Shown here piece after piece: positions 54,919-63,831 of a stretch of 64,000 nt of DNA (position 1 is the first letter of the stretch; every line of letters begins with the position of its first letter). The DNA comes from Falsirhodobacter deserti (GTDB lineage: Bacteria; Pseudomonadota; Alphaproteobacteria; Rhodobacterales; Rhodobacteraceae), in the NCBI RefSeq assembly GCF_004015795.1, contig NZ_ML137218.1, forward strand, positions 1,020,311-1,084,310. Direction: 5' to 3'. The notes under the pieces are model-generated. The model did no database searches, was not told the origin of the DNA, and saw only the letters and a list, made by a program, of their open reading frames with translations. The position numbers and the translations under genes were made by a program.

Positions 54919-55410
54919 GTCTCTCTCCGATCCGCTGGTTGTCGCGAAGGCGGTGACGCCGCCTTATACAACCAAACGGTCAGTAACGGGGCAAGGTTCC
55001 GTCCCGCTGCTTCGAGCGCGCGGCCAAGGGGTGGCTCTTGGACCGCATTCTGACGATCAGTGTTTCAGGAGCGAACGGGAACACCGTGTTCAACCTGATG
55101 CTGATCTTATAGGCTAGTCACCATCAGCGGGGGCTCCATCTACCGATCTGAGATGCGGAGCTGGAAACTTGGCCGCGCTGGACGACTTGATCGCCGCGCA
55201 GGAACGCGATACCTGCGCGAAATGGCCGCGTTTTGTGCGGATACCCAACCTTGAACTGAGAACCGCCTGAACTGAACCCTGCTACGATCCGCATCGGCAG
55301 GCGCTACGGAGCAGAACGTCTCGCTGATGGCGGAGGACCTCGATGAAGGGGCCGGCTTCGCGGTCCGTGCTCACGGATCTGCCATCGGTGGTGGCGTCGC
55401 CATGGAGGGG
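54919..55410. other. 492 bp of likely decayed accessory DNA
   Basis: No intact frame is present. A stretch at about 55169-55265 reads LAALDDLIAAQERDTCAKWPR in one frame and looks like a coding remnant, origin unknown. The right part runs into an IS3-family remnant. I take this as the decayed interior of the island scar next to dusA. Confidence 0.45.
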
Positions 55411-55588
55411 GCCAGGATGTGGGGCTGGCAGACCTGATGATGAAAGAGAAAGCCGCAGTTTCGGCTGCTGAGTGCTCTCGACGACTACAACGGTGAGGGT
55501 CCGGCCATCGAAGTCGGCGTCATGATCTGGTTCGTGTGGTCCATGACCTGAACCAGATCATCGACTGGCGCAGCAAGCCTAGGTCGAC
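55411..55588 (+). pseudogene. IS3-family transposase (OrfB) fragment
   Basis: One frame gives ARMWGWQT, three TGA stops, then KRKPQFRLLSALDDYNGEGPAIEV; after a one-base shift it continues VVHDLNQIIDWRSKP. This follows the integrase-core pattern FRLLN.LDDFNREGL.IEVD...VVR.LNQIIEWRGKP of IS3-family OrfB proteins. The gene is broken by stops, a frameshift and loss of both ends. Confidence 0.7.
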
Positions 55589-55747
55589 ATGGCCATCTAC
55601 ACCCTGCGCAACAGGGTCGAGCGCTGTTTCAACAAGCTGAAGAACAGCCGTCGGCTGGCCACACGCTATGACAAAACCGCAAGCAGTTTCCTGGGCTTCG
55701 TCGATATCTCATGCATCAGGCTATGGCTGCGCTATTTGTCAACATGA
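55589..55747 (+). pseudogene. IS5-family transposase C-terminal fragment
   Basis: About 52 codons remain to a TGA: IYTLRNRVERCFNKLKNSRRL, ATRYDKTASSFLGFVDISC, IRLWLRYL. This matches the C-terminal block RNxIERCFNKLKxxRRxATRYDK with the DDE glutamate of IS5-family (IS427/IS1031-like) transposases. It is fused directly to the IS3 fragment, so one element was inserted into or recombined with the other before decay. It differs from the intact IS5-family copy at 59-60 kb. Confidence 0.75.
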
Positions 55748-55919
55748 CCTAGTGCGACTGGTCGCGGTGCCGAACGGCTGGCCAAGCGAATACAGGTGGT
55801 CTTGGGGCCGTTGGTGTCTCTGGTGGATCGGGGGGGCGGCGGCGCGGGCGGCGCTGGTGGAAATGGGACAGAAACAACCGCAGGGGTCGCAGGTCTTGGC
55901 GTTCTTCTGGGCTGGATCG

Positions 55920-56075
55920 CCACTTCTCACGCTTCTTGCCCCATGCGTCTGCGGCCTTCTTGCTGGTGAAGGTGCGGGACGCCTGCTAGACGACCGCGCC
56001 CTTGGCGCATTTGATGATCTGAGCAACGTAGGATATGGTGCCATCCTTACGTTCACGGGCGACGATGGATGCCAT
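55920..56075 (-). pseudogene. Tyrosine integrase N-terminal fragment (dusA island type)
   Basis: From the ATG at 56075 the frame reads MASIVARERKDGTISYVAQI, IKCAKGAVV, a TAG stop at 55986-55988, then QASRTFTSKKAADAWGKKRE. This is the arm-binding N-terminus of phage/island tyrosine integrases (MASIxxRxRKDGTxxYxAQI...SRTFxxxKxAxAWxKKRE). The core and catalytic domains are gone. It starts 105 bp from dusA, divergent from it, the place where dusA-integrating islands carry their integrase. Confidence 0.75.
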
Positions 56076-56179
56076 GTATGACCCGCTTCCGAGTATGATT
56101 GTCGAGGCACACACCATTCGGAAACGGGCGAAAATGGACCGAAAGCACACCAAAATGGGCAGGATTGCAGGGCGCTGAA

Positions 56180-57181
56180 ATGGAAGAAAAGATAGCTACA
56201 ACAACAACATCCGATCTTCCCAAGCTTGCCGTGGCCCCGATGATCGATTGGACGGATCGTCACTGCCGGTTCTTCCATCGCCAGATAACCCGGCGCAGCA
56301 TGGTGTATACGGAAATGATCGTGGACCGCGCGATCATCCACGGGCCCCGGGCACGGCTGCTGCGCCGTGACGCGGCAGAGCATCCGGTGGCGCTGCAAGT
56401 TGGCGGGTCCGACCCGGCCACGCTGGCGCAGGCGGTGCAATTGGCAGCACCGTTCGGCTATGACCAGATCAACCTGAACGTGGGGTGCCCGTCCGACAGG
56501 GTGCAGTTGGGATGTTTCGGTGCCGTCTTGATGAAGGACCCGGCACTTGTTGCGCGGTGCCTATCATCAATGATCGAGGTGGCCGAAGTTCCTGTAACTG
56601 TCAAATGCCGCATCGGTGTCGACGATCAGGACCCCGAGGTGATACTGCCGGATTTCCTGTCTCGGGTTCAGGATGCAGGGGTAACGCAGGTCACGATCCA
56701 TGCGCGCAAAGCCTGGCTGCAAGGCCTGTCACCGAAGGAAAATCGCGACATCCCGCCGCTGGACTATGACCTCGTGCTGCGGATGAAGGCGCGCTTTCCC
56801 GATATCCAGATCGCGTTGAACGGGGGCGTCAAGACGCTGGCTGAGGCGCAGGATTTGCTGGGGCAGGGGCTTGACGGCGTCATGGTGGGACGTGCCGCTT
56901 ATCACGAGCCGATGGCGGTGCTGGGCGGGGCGGATGCCCTTTGGGGTGAGGATCATGCACCCGATGCCTTCGGCGTCGTTCAGGCGATGCGCCCCTATAT
57001 CGCGGCCCATCTGGCGGATGGCGGGAAGCTCAACCAGATCACGCGCCACATGCTTGGCCTCTTTGCGGGGCGGCCCGGAGCGCGCACATGGCGGCGGATG
57101 CTTTCCGAAGGCGCGGCACGCCCCGGTGCGGATCTTGACCTTCTGGATGCCGCGCTGGAGGAGATGACGGCGGCGGCCTAA
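56180..57181 (+). CDS. dusA: tRNA-dihydrouridine(20/20a) synthase DusA
   Basis: The 333-residue flavoenzyme has [20 protein letters not shown] near residue 13, the catalytic cysteine in [20 protein letters not shown] near 100 and the FMN-binding [22 protein letters not shown] and [11 protein letters not shown]...[12 protein letters not shown] blocks. It reduces U20/U20a in tRNA. I chose the ATG at 56180; the ribosome site is weak. The 5' end is a known integration site for islands, and an integrase remnant lies just upstream. Its 3' end overlaps ruvX by 4 bp. Confidence 0.95.
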   Translation: MEEKIATTTTSDLPKLAVAPMIDWTDRHCRFFHRQITRRSMVYTEMIVDRAIIHGPRARLLRRDAAEHPVALQVGGSDPATLAQAVQLAAPFGYDQINLNVGCPSDRVQLGCFGAVLMKDPALVARCLSSMIEVAEVPVTVKCRIGVDDQDPEVILPDFLSRVQDAGVTQVTIHARKAWLQGLSPKENRDIPPLDYDLVLRMKARFPDIQIALNGGVKTLAEAQDLLGQGLDGVMVGRAAYHEPMAVLGGADALWGEDHAPDAFGVVQAMRPYIAAHLADGGKLNQITRHMLGLFAGRPGARTWRRMLSEGAARPGADLDLLDAALEEMTAAA

Positions 57182-57630
57182 AGATGCCGCATCCGATCGA
57201 GCGCGCCTTGCAGGATATATGCCGCCGCAACATGGTCGATCACTTCGGACCGGCGGCGGCGCGAAACATCTGCCTCCAATAGGGCGCGTTCTGCGGCGAC
57301 GGTGGAAAGCCGCTCGTCCCAGAAGGTCATGGGCAGCGGCGTCAGGCGCGACAGGTTACGCGCGAAAGCCCGCGTCTTCTGCACGCGCGGTCCTTCGGTT
57401 CCGTCCATGTTCAGGGGCAGGCCGAATACCATCCCGACAACGCCTCGCTTGGACAGCAGGTCCATCAGCGCCGCTGCATCCAGCGTGAACTTCACGCGCC
57501 GGATCGTCTGGATAGGCGTGGCAACGCCGCGAAAGGTGTCGGACAGCGCGACACCGATGGTCTTGTCACCCAGGTCCAGACCCGCAATCGGCCCGTGCTG
57601 GGGCAGGGCACCAGCAAAATCTTCGATCAT
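57178..57630 (-). CDS. ruvX: RuvX/YqgF-type RNase H-fold protein
   Basis: The 150-residue protein has the RNase H-like motifs [17 protein letters not shown] near 15, [19 protein letters not shown] near 64 and [22 protein letters not shown] near 101 with the DHVAAAYIL aspartate at the end. It is an essential family with a role in pre-16S rRNA processing and a proposed Holliday junction activity. The ATG at 57630 overlaps the ccmI stop (ATGA), so the two are coupled. Confidence 0.93.
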   Translation of the reverse strand: MIEDFAGALPQHGPIAGLDLGDKTIGVALSDTFRGVATPIQTIRRVKFTLDAAALMDLLSKRGVVGMVFGLPLNMDGTEGPRVQKTRAFARNLSRLTPLPMTFWDERLSTVAAERALLEADVSRRRRSEVIDHVAAAYILQGALDRMRHL

Positions 57631-58802
57631 TCCATCACCCCAGCATCGATCGCGGCCTGCCTTACCACGGAAAGGTCCGGCTGCCCATCCAACACCACCT
57701 GTGCTTTCTGCCATGCCATTCTTGCATCATTAGCGCGGTTCAGAACACCATAGGCAGTGATGAGCCTTGCCCATTCCGCCGCACTGCCGCCCTGCGCCTC
57801 AAGCCGCCCGGCAAGACCCTCGACCAACTCCTGAGTTGCTTCGGCGCGATCTGCGGCCGGCAGATCTGAAATGGCGCCCATAACCGTAGGGGCGGTCCAC
57901 CGGGCGCCGGCACGCATTGCAATTTCGGGCATTGCCTGAAGAACTGACTGCTGCCACGGCGCCGCTGCAGGCGAGACGTCGAGTGCCTTTTTCCAGTAGT
58001 GGAAAGCAAGATCCTCACGTCCGCCCTGTGCCATCATCAACCCCGAAAGATACAGTGCAAGCGGCTGATCGGCATCATGCGCCAGCGCCTGTTCCAGCGC
58101 CGCTTCCCCTTCGGGAGAAACGTAGCCACCGGCAGAAATGGCCAGAAGTTCGGCCAGATGGGCATATTCTGTGGCTGATGGGCTGTCCTGCAAAGCGATG
58201 ACCTGCTTTTGCGCAGCGGCAGCTTGCCTGAAGTTGCCAAGCGCGGCCTCGTTGCGGGCAAGCAACTGCTGGCCGCGCAAATCGTCGGGATTCCGTGAAA
58301 CCGCATCGCGAAGCTGGTCCACCAATTCTATGAAATCGGCGTCCGCCGCCGGGGCAGGTGGGGCAGGTGAAAGACCTTCGGCTTCGGCCTGTGATGGCCG
58401 GGCAGCCCGTGCTTCTTCCAGTGCCGCGATCCGGGCCTTCGCCGGAAGATCATCATATCCGGGCGCCCCGAGGCGCGAGTAAAACAAATATGCGGCGGCG
58501 ATGGCAGTAGCGATGATCGCCGCAGCCGCGATGGTGCTGCCACGGGCTGGGCTGTCGGCGCGACTTGCGTTGCGGTCGGCATCCAGAAGGCGGCGCGACA
58601 CTTCAATCCGCAGGCGCTCGGCTTCATCAGGGTCGAGGGTGCCACGAACAAGATCGCGTTCCACCTCGGCCAGCTGGTCACGGTAGATCTCAAGGTCCTG
58701 CGACGCAGCTTGCGCGGGTGCTGCCCGGCTTGCGCGGGCCAGCGTCAGGGCGACAACAAGCCCCATGAAACCCGAGACTGTCCAGAAAATCCAGTTGTCC
58801 AT
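57627..58802 (-). CDS. ccmI: c-type cytochrome biogenesis protein CcmI
   Basis: The 391-residue protein has an N-terminal membrane helix ([18 protein letters not shown]), a cytoplasmic loop with [37 protein letters not shown] (CcmI leucine-zipper loop), a second helix ([18 protein letters not shown]) and a periplasmic TPR domain ([30 protein letters not shown]). CcmI holds apocytochrome c for haem ligation. It lies about 54 kb from ccmABCDG in this window, as in other Rhodobacteraceae where ccmI is separate. GAGGTGGTG precedes the ATG. Confidence 0.93.
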   Translation of the reverse strand: MDNWIFWTVSGFMGLVVALTLARASRAAPAQAASQDLEIYRDQLAEVERDLVRGTLDPDEAERLRIEVSRRLLDADRNASRADSPARGSTIAAAAIIATAIAAAYLFYSRLGAPGYDDLPAKARIAALEEARAARPSQAEAEGLSPAPPAPAADADFIELVDQLRDAVSRNPDDLRGQQLLARNEAALGNFRQAAAAQKQVIALQDSPSATEYAHLAELLAISAGGYVSPEGEAALEQALAHDADQPLALYLSGLMMAQGGREDLAFHYWKKALDVSPAAAPWQQSVLQAMPEIAMRAGARWTAPTVMGAISDLPAADRAEATQELVEGLAGRLEAQGGSAAEWARLITAYGVLNRANDARMAWQKAQVVLDGQPDLSVVRQAAIDAGVME

Positions 58803-58950
58803 CACCACCTCGCTTCCCTTGTCCATACGCTTATGCTGCGCACGGATAAAGCCCGCCCCGCGCCGGAAACACGGCATCGTGCGTGCGGCGGCGGGGAACC
58901 TCGACAGGGGCAGAGGTGTTTGTGTCTGCCCATTGCACAGGAGAATGGTC

Positions 58951-59112
58951 ATGACGGAAAAGAAATCGGGCAAGGACGCACGCGGCGGTCCGATGCGGAT
59001 CCTTTACACGATCATCATCGTCGGCATCATTGCCATCGTCGGCATCTCTGTCCTGTTCAACCGGGGTCCACAGGACACCGAAACGCCTGAGGCAACGCAA
59101 CCTGCCAATTAG
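58951..59112 (+). CDS. Small single-span membrane protein
   Basis: The 53-residue protein has a charged start (MTEKKSGKDARGGP), one helix (ILYTIIIVGIIAIVGISVLF, about 17-36) and an acidic tail. AGGAG lies 7 nt before the ATG at 58951. Its stop TAG uses the first base of the IS5-family element; without the element the sequence would read TAA at the same codon, so the protein is unchanged by the insertion. It is divergent from ccmI. No family is recognised. Confidence 0.65.
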   Translation: MTEKKSGKDARGGPMRILYTIIIVGIIAIVGISVLFNRGPQDTETPEATQPAN

Positions 59113-59131
59113 CAGGCCGCTGAAGAAGTCG
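59113..59131 (+). repeat. Left terminal inverted repeat of the IS5-family element
   Basis: CAGGCCGCTGAAGAAGTCG; identical, in reverse complement, to 60459-60477. Its first 17 bases differ at one position from the end of the MITE-like element at 49151. Confidence 0.85.
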
Positions 59132-59226
59132 CCGGGGCGGAACGGTTTTCTTCGGATGGGCCCGGCTGCATCGAGCTTCCGGCCTATCGGGGCGAAGGGT
59201 GTGCGCGGCTGATACCGCTTTTGGCT

Positions 59227-60402
59227 TCATGCGGTCAGCAATCGGGGCAGCCGTGCAAGGTTGTTGGCCGCCATCGTCAAAACGAAGCGGGAGCGCACTC
59301 GTTCGACGCCGCGATAAACAGTCTGAGCCATGCCGCCGACCGTCTTGGCCCACCCGAACGCCTCCTCGATCCGCTTCCGATGCTTGAGGGACAGGGCATA
59401 ACCCTTGTGCCGGGTGGTTCGCCTATCAATCGCTGAACAACGCGATTTCTGCGCGACATGCGGTGTCACGCAGGCCTGTCGCAGATCAGCGACAAACGTG
59501 GCGGCGTCATATCCCTTGTCCGCCCCAAGGGTCAGCCTGCGGGTCGATCCGGGAGAGTGGCGATGCACCATGTCGAGCGCGGCACGCCGTTCGGCTCGGC
59601 CGTCCGCTTCGGTCAGATCGCCCTGCACGATCAGGCCCGAGCGGTTCTCCATCAGAGCATGGCCGATGAAGCACAGTATCGCCCCGGTGCCGGGCGATTT
59701 CTTGTAGAGGCGGGCGTCCGGATCGGTGGTCGAGGCATGGGTGGCGTTCGAACGCTTCTCGCCCCGGAAGTTGATCTCAGCGTTGCGGTGCTGGCGGGTG
59801 GGGCGGGGCATCGCGTCTGTCCCTGTCTGGACCTGTTCAGGTTGGTCGGCGGCGGTCGTGGCTGGTGAAGGCGGGTCGCTCGGTCCCTCGTCATCAGGCC
59901 GGGAGATGTCCGGCTTGAGCTGGAAGCTCTTCATCGAGGCCCAGGCCTTGACCAGCGTGCCGTCAACCGAAAAATGTTCGTCCGACAGAAGCGGCGCGAC
60001 CTCCCGGTGCGCCAGGATCGCGGCCATCACCTTGCGCGACATCTCGGTCGTCAGCAGCCGGTCGCGGTTCTTCGTGAACACCGTCGGAACCCAGATCTGG
60101 TCGTCGATGCCGAGCCCCACGAACCACCGGAACAGCAGGTTATACTGCATCTGCTCCATCAGCTGCCGTTCAGAGCGGACCGAGAACAGGATCTGGAGCA
60201 GGCAGGCCCTGATCAGCCGCTCCGGTGCGATCGAGGGGCGACCGAAATCGGTATAGAGCGCTGCGAACTCGGCATCCAGGCTGGCCAGCGCCTCGTTCAC
60301 CACCTGCCTGATCTTGCGCAGCGGATGCCGTGCCGGAATGCGCGCATCGAGATCAACATAGCTGAACAGCGACCCGCTCGTGTCGTCAGTGCCGCGCATC
60401 AT
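59227..60402 (-). CDS. IS5-family DDE transposase
   Basis: The 391-residue transposase starts at one of two adjacent ATGs (60402). It shows the N-terminal DUF772-type domain (RHPLRKIRQVVNEALASL, RPSIAPERLIRACLLQILFSVRSERQL, LFRWFVGL) and DDE residues in DEHFSVDGTLVKAWASMKS, TLGADKGYDA and RIEEAFGWAKT. A 50-residue low-complexity Pro/Thr linker lies after the first Asp. The frame is intact, so the element may be mobile. Confidence 0.92.
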   Translation of the reverse strand: MMRGTDDTSGSLFSYVDLDARIPARHPLRKIRQVVNEALASLDAEFAALYTDFGRPSIAPERLIRACLLQILFSVRSERQLMEQMQYNLLFRWFVGLGIDDQIWVPTVFTKNRDRLLTTEMSRKVMAAILAHREVAPLLSDEHFSVDGTLVKAWASMKSFQLKPDISRPDDEGPSDPPSPATTAADQPEQVQTGTDAMPRPTRQHRNAEINFRGEKRSNATHASTTDPDARLYKKSPGTGAILCFIGHALMENRSGLIVQGDLTEADGRAERRAALDMVHRHSPGSTRRLTLGADKGYDAATFVADLRQACVTPHVAQKSRCSAIDRRTTRHKGYALSLKHRKRIEEAFGWAKTVGGMAQTVYRGVERVRSRFVLTMAANNLARLPRLLTA

Positions 60403-60458
60403 CACCCCCGCCTTGGTCCCCCGACGGTGAATCATGTTCCTCGGAGAAGGCCAAGGAT

Positions 60459-60477
60459 CGACTTCTTCAGCGGCCTG
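60459..60477 (-). repeat. Right terminal inverted repeat of the IS5-family element
   Basis: Reverse complement of CAGGCCGCTGAAGAAGTCG, a perfect 19 bp match to the left end. The rpe stop codon begins at the next base. Confidence 0.85.
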
Positions 60478-61170
60478 TTAAAGCAGTGCGGCTTCGGCCG
60501 CCATGCGGATTGCGCGGATATTGTCGCCATAAGCCTGCGGCTGCTGCGCAGACCCACCTTTGAAAACGGCTGAACCTGCCACCAGAACATCTGCGCCAGC
60601 AGCGGCCACCAGCGGCGCCGTTTCTGCCGTCACGCCGCCATCAATCTCGATATGGACGGGGCGATCGCCGATCAGCTTCCGAAGTGCCTCGATTTTCGCG
60701 ATTTGCGAGTGAATGAACTTCTGGCCGCCAAAGCCTGGGTTTACCGTCATCACGCAAACCAGATCGATCATGTCAAGAAGGTGCGCCACCGCATCAAGAC
60801 CCGTTCCGGGATTGAGGGCGAGGCCTGCCTTGCAACCCGCACCGCGAATGGCCTGAAGCGTCCGGTGGATATGAGGGCCAGCTTCGACATGTGCCGTGAT
60901 CACGTCAGCGCCAGCAGATGCGAAAGCCTCGATATAGGAATCCACAGGGGCAATCATCAGATGAACATCCATGACGCCCTTGATGTGCGGGCGGATGGCT
61001 GCACAGGTTGCGGGGCCGAACGTGATGTTCGGCACGAAGTGACCGTCCATCACGTCGACATGCACCCAATCGGCACCTTGCGCTTCAATGGCGCGGCACT
61101 CGGCGCCAAAGTCAGCGAAGTCCGCGGCAAGAATGGACGGTGCGATCTTGATGGCGCGGCTGAACGTCAT
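60478..61170 (-). CDS. rpe: Ribulose-phosphate 3-epimerase
   Basis: The 230-residue TIM-barrel enzyme has IAPSILAADFADFG near 8, WVHVDVMDGHFVPNITFGP near 33, LDMIDLVCVMTVNPGFGGQKFI near 136 and HIEIDGGVTAETAPLVAAAGADVLVAGSAVFKG near 176, covering the catalytic Asp and metal His/Asp sites. It interconverts ribulose-5-P and xylulose-5-P in the Calvin or pentose phosphate pathway. GGAG lies 6 nt before the ATG at 61170. The TAA stop is at the edge of the IS5-family element and may coincide with its target duplication; the protein looks full length. Confidence 0.95.
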   Translation of the reverse strand: MTFSRAIKIAPSILAADFADFGAECRAIEAQGADWVHVDVMDGHFVPNITFGPATCAAIRPHIKGVMDVHLMIAPVDSYIEAFASAGADVITAHVEAGPHIHRTLQAIRGAGCKAGLALNPGTGLDAVAHLLDMIDLVCVMTVNPGFGGQKFIHSQIAKIEALRKLIGDRPVHIEIDGGVTAETAPLVAAAGADVLVAGSAVFKGGSAQQPQAYGDNIRAIRMAAEAALL

Positions 61171-61366
61171 GGCAATCTCCTTTGTGATGCGGTCTGATAA
61201 ACGAGCTATCAATGCGATGGAAGGCTGTATTATGTCACATAATATTGCCTATTGGACTGGGGTGTTGCGGGTGGGCGGGTTCACTTTCATGCGTCACACG
61301 CCCCTACCTTAGTCACTTTTGCGGCTGTGGAAAATCCGACAGCTCATCTGGCGCTTTAGGAAAAAA
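61171..61366. other. Intergenic region upstream of rpe
   Basis: About 200 bp, AT-richer at 61180-61260 (TATGTCACATAATATTGCC). It must hold the rpe promoter and the 3' end of the flavoprotein gene. I see no clear terminator. Confidence 0.4.
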
Positions 61367-62527
61367 TCAGATGGCCTGTCCCGCAGCCCATCCTGACGAC
61401 CACGCCCATTGGAAGTTGTAGCCGCCCAGCCAGCCCGTAACATCCACAACCTCGCCGATCATGTGGAGGCCCGGAACTCGGCGGGATTCCAGGGTTCGCG
61501 CGTCCAGCTCGTCCGTATCGACGCCGCCAAGGGTCACTTCAGCCGTGCGGTATCCTTCGGTTCCGACCGGCTTCATCTGCCACGCGTGCACCTGTGCCTC
61601 GACCGCTTCCAGTGCCGCGTTCGACATGGCACCCAATGTGCCGCCGCCACATACCTCCTCCATCAGTCGCGCCAACTTATCAGGCAAGTGACGTGACAGC
61701 GCGGTTCGTAAGGCCAGCTTTGGCTGGTTGGCTCGCAAATCCCGCAGGTCACCTGCAATCTGCTTCCCTGGAAGAAGATCAACGACAACAGGTTCGCCTT
61801 CGCGCCAATAGCTGGAGGCCTGCAGGATCGCCGGCCCAGACAGGCCGCGATGCGTGAACAGCAAGGCTTCGTCAAAGCTGGCGCGGCTGCTGACACGGGC
61901 CTGAAGGGCAATGCCTGCCAGTTGGCGCAGCTTCTCCAGCTCCTGTTCGGCGAAGGTCAACGGAACAAGGGCCGGTCGGGGTTCGATCACCTCCAACCCG
62001 AACTGGGTGGCAAGCTGATAACCGAAACCCGTGGCACCCATCTTGGGGATGGATTTGCCCCCCGTCGCCACCACCAGTTTTTCCGCCTCCACGATCCCGC
62101 GCGAGGTAACGACGCGGAAGCCGGCTTCCACCTTCTCGATCCGCGTGTCCAGCCACAGCGTCACGCCTGCCTCTCGCATCTGGTCCGTCAGCATCCGGAC
62201 GATCTGCGTGGACGGACCATCGCAGAAAAGCTGCCCAAGGGTTTTTTCGTGCCAGGCGATGCCGGCCTCATCCACCCGTGCGATGAAATCCCACTGCGTA
62301 TAACGCTTCAGGGCCGACAGTGCGAAACGCGGATTGCGTGACAGGAACCTGTCCGCCGCAATGCCGGTATTGGTGAAGTTGCACCTGCCCCCGCCCGAGA
62401 TACGGATCTTCTCGCCCGCAGCGCGCGCATGATCGACAACCAGCACACGGCGACCGCGCCGGGCCGCCTCAATCGCGCAGAACATGCCGGCAGCGCCGGC
62501 GCCAAGGATAGCCACGTCTGTTTTCAT
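61367..62527 (-). CDS. HI0933/BaiN-family flavoprotein (TIGR03862-like)
   Basis: The 386-residue protein has the FAD motif VAILGAGAAGMFCAIEAARRGRRVLVVD (N-terminal Rossmann region), the family block KIRISGGGRCNFTN near 40, KLVVATGGKSIPKMGATGFGY near 149 and the C-terminal GEVVDVTGWLGGYNFQWAWSSG. These are putative FAD oxidoreductases without a firmly known substrate. It reads leftward ahead of rpe with a 196 bp gap. Confidence 0.92.
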   Translation of the reverse strand: MKTDVAILGAGAAGMFCAIEAARRGRRVLVVDHARAAGEKIRISGGGRCNFTNTGIAADRFLSRNPRFALSALKRYTQWDFIARVDEAGIAWHEKTLGQLFCDGPSTQIVRMLTDQMREAGVTLWLDTRIEKVEAGFRVVTSRGIVEAEKLVVATGGKSIPKMGATGFGYQLATQFGLEVIEPRPALVPLTFAEQELEKLRQLAGIALQARVSSRASFDEALLFTHRGLSGPAILQASSYWREGEPVVVDLLPGKQIAGDLRDLRANQPKLALRTALSRHLPDKLARLMEEVCGGGTLGAMSNAALEAVEAQVHAWQMKPVGTEGYRTAEVTLGGVDTDELDARTLESRRVPGLHMIGEVVDVTGWLGGYNFQWAWSSGWAAGQAI

Positions 62528-62632
62528 GCTCTGTCCCTAGCTGCGGGCAAGTATTTCGACAATCCACGATTTTTTCTTCGATACCCTCTTGCAGCCACTC
62601 AACGGTCCCGCTAAAAGCCGCTTCACACGAGT

Positions 62633-62707
<75 letters not shown>

Positions 62708-62732
62708 GTGTAATCTTCCTTACATAGCAGAC

Positions 62733-63743
62733 CGTTGAAGCTGGCGACCTTCAGCGTGCCGCCCACATCAGGGGCATCTTCGCGTGGCTTCCGCTGCTCC
62801 AGCTCTGTCTCGGGCCGGTAGGTGCGGTATTAGGCTCTTCGCTGGATGCAGCACCATCTTCCGAGAAGCTGACAACGCCGGTGATGTTCGTGTATACATC
62901 GCCCATGCGGAACTGGTCGCCCGCATTCAGCGTGTCATCTTCGCCAAACCCGGCACCAGGATTTCGTCTGGGTTCTGCGCGATGGAGCCGTCATCCAGAA
63001 CGATAGACCGCGCCGCCGTGTCCTTCAGATGCTGCTGGTAGCTTTCGACGCTGGGTACATTCACCTGCGTGAAGGTGTCGATCCGCCCATCGGGCGACAC
63101 GCGGATCGTGCCGAAGCGGTCAGTCTGGAACAGCTCGCCCACGGTCATTCGTGCTATACCGTGACAAGCATGCCCTCATAGGCTTCAAGGTTGGCAACGT
63201 AATCGCCCGCAGTACTGTCGCGGTCGGGAACGTGACCAGCGTTGCCTTGGGCAATTCGGCAACGCCGTCCACAGTTGCCCTTGCGGCAGTGATGCTCGTT
63301 TCGCCGCCAACTTCGCTCACGCGCCCTTCCACGGTTACCAGACCACCCGCATCAATACCTTCAAACGGCCCACGAACGAAGATGCCTTCCCAGCTCGAGG
63401 CATCCGCGTCGGCATCGGCGCCCTCTTCCTGAACGTAATATCCGCCCAGAGTGGGCATCACCTGCGTGACACCGGCCTGAATGCGAACATCTTGACCCAG
63501 CATCGGGCTTTCATCGGCACCGCCAAGCACGCCCAGCGGCAAGGCGGGTGTATTGATCGGGAGGGGCTTCGAAGTGCTGTCGTTGTTGTCCTGCCCGTCA
63601 TTCGCGTCCAGGCCCGAAAACGTCCATTGCGCGGCATTGAAGATCGGGTTGGGTACAGCACCGGGTTTGCGGACCGCCCAGCCATCAAGATAATCCCATG
63701 CGGTGCTGGTGCCGTCCTCATTAAGCTTTTGTCCCCCCCCCAT
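62733..63743 (-). pseudogene. ExeM/NucH-type extracellular endonuclease, truncated and frameshifted
   Basis: On the minus strand, pieces of one protein are spread over several frames: TSTAWDYLDGWAVRKPG and DVRIQAGVTQVMPTLGGYYVQEEG..SWEGIFVRGPFEGIDAGGLVTVEGRVSEVGGET (frame 1), STAGDYVANLEAYEGMLVTV then a stop (frame 2), MTVGELFQTDRFGTIRVSPDGRI..SIVLDDGSIAQNPDEILVPG (frame 3), and DAPDVGGTLKVASFN at the end. This order matches the middle of ExeM/NucH nucleases (OB-like region then start of the EEP nuclease domain). The lamin-tail N-terminus and the catalytic domain are missing. Confidence 0.75.
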
Positions 63744-63831
63744 CTACGGGTCATTGGTGTTTATGGTGACTTCCAAACGAAGCAGAAGTCACAAATCTGA
63801 GATAAACGCCGCAAAGTCTGCGGCACCCGCA

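Larger units (their letters stand above)
59112..60478. mobile_element. Intact IS5-family insertion sequence (about 1.37 kb)
   Basis: The element carries 19 bp inverted ends, CAGGCCGCTGAAGAAGTCG, at 59113-59131 and, inverted, at 60459-60477, and one full-length DDE transposase gene on the minus strand. TA (or TTA) flanks it on both sides (59110-59111 and 60479-60480), consistent with a short target duplication. It sits between the small membrane-protein gene and rpe, exactly at their stop codons. Nothing else is carried inside. Confidence 0.88.

Noticed and set aside
55668-56081. A 137-codon plus-strand frame across the island scar
   Set aside because: It crosses from the IS5 remnant into the antisense of the integrase remnant; the Trp/Ala-rich product matches nothing.
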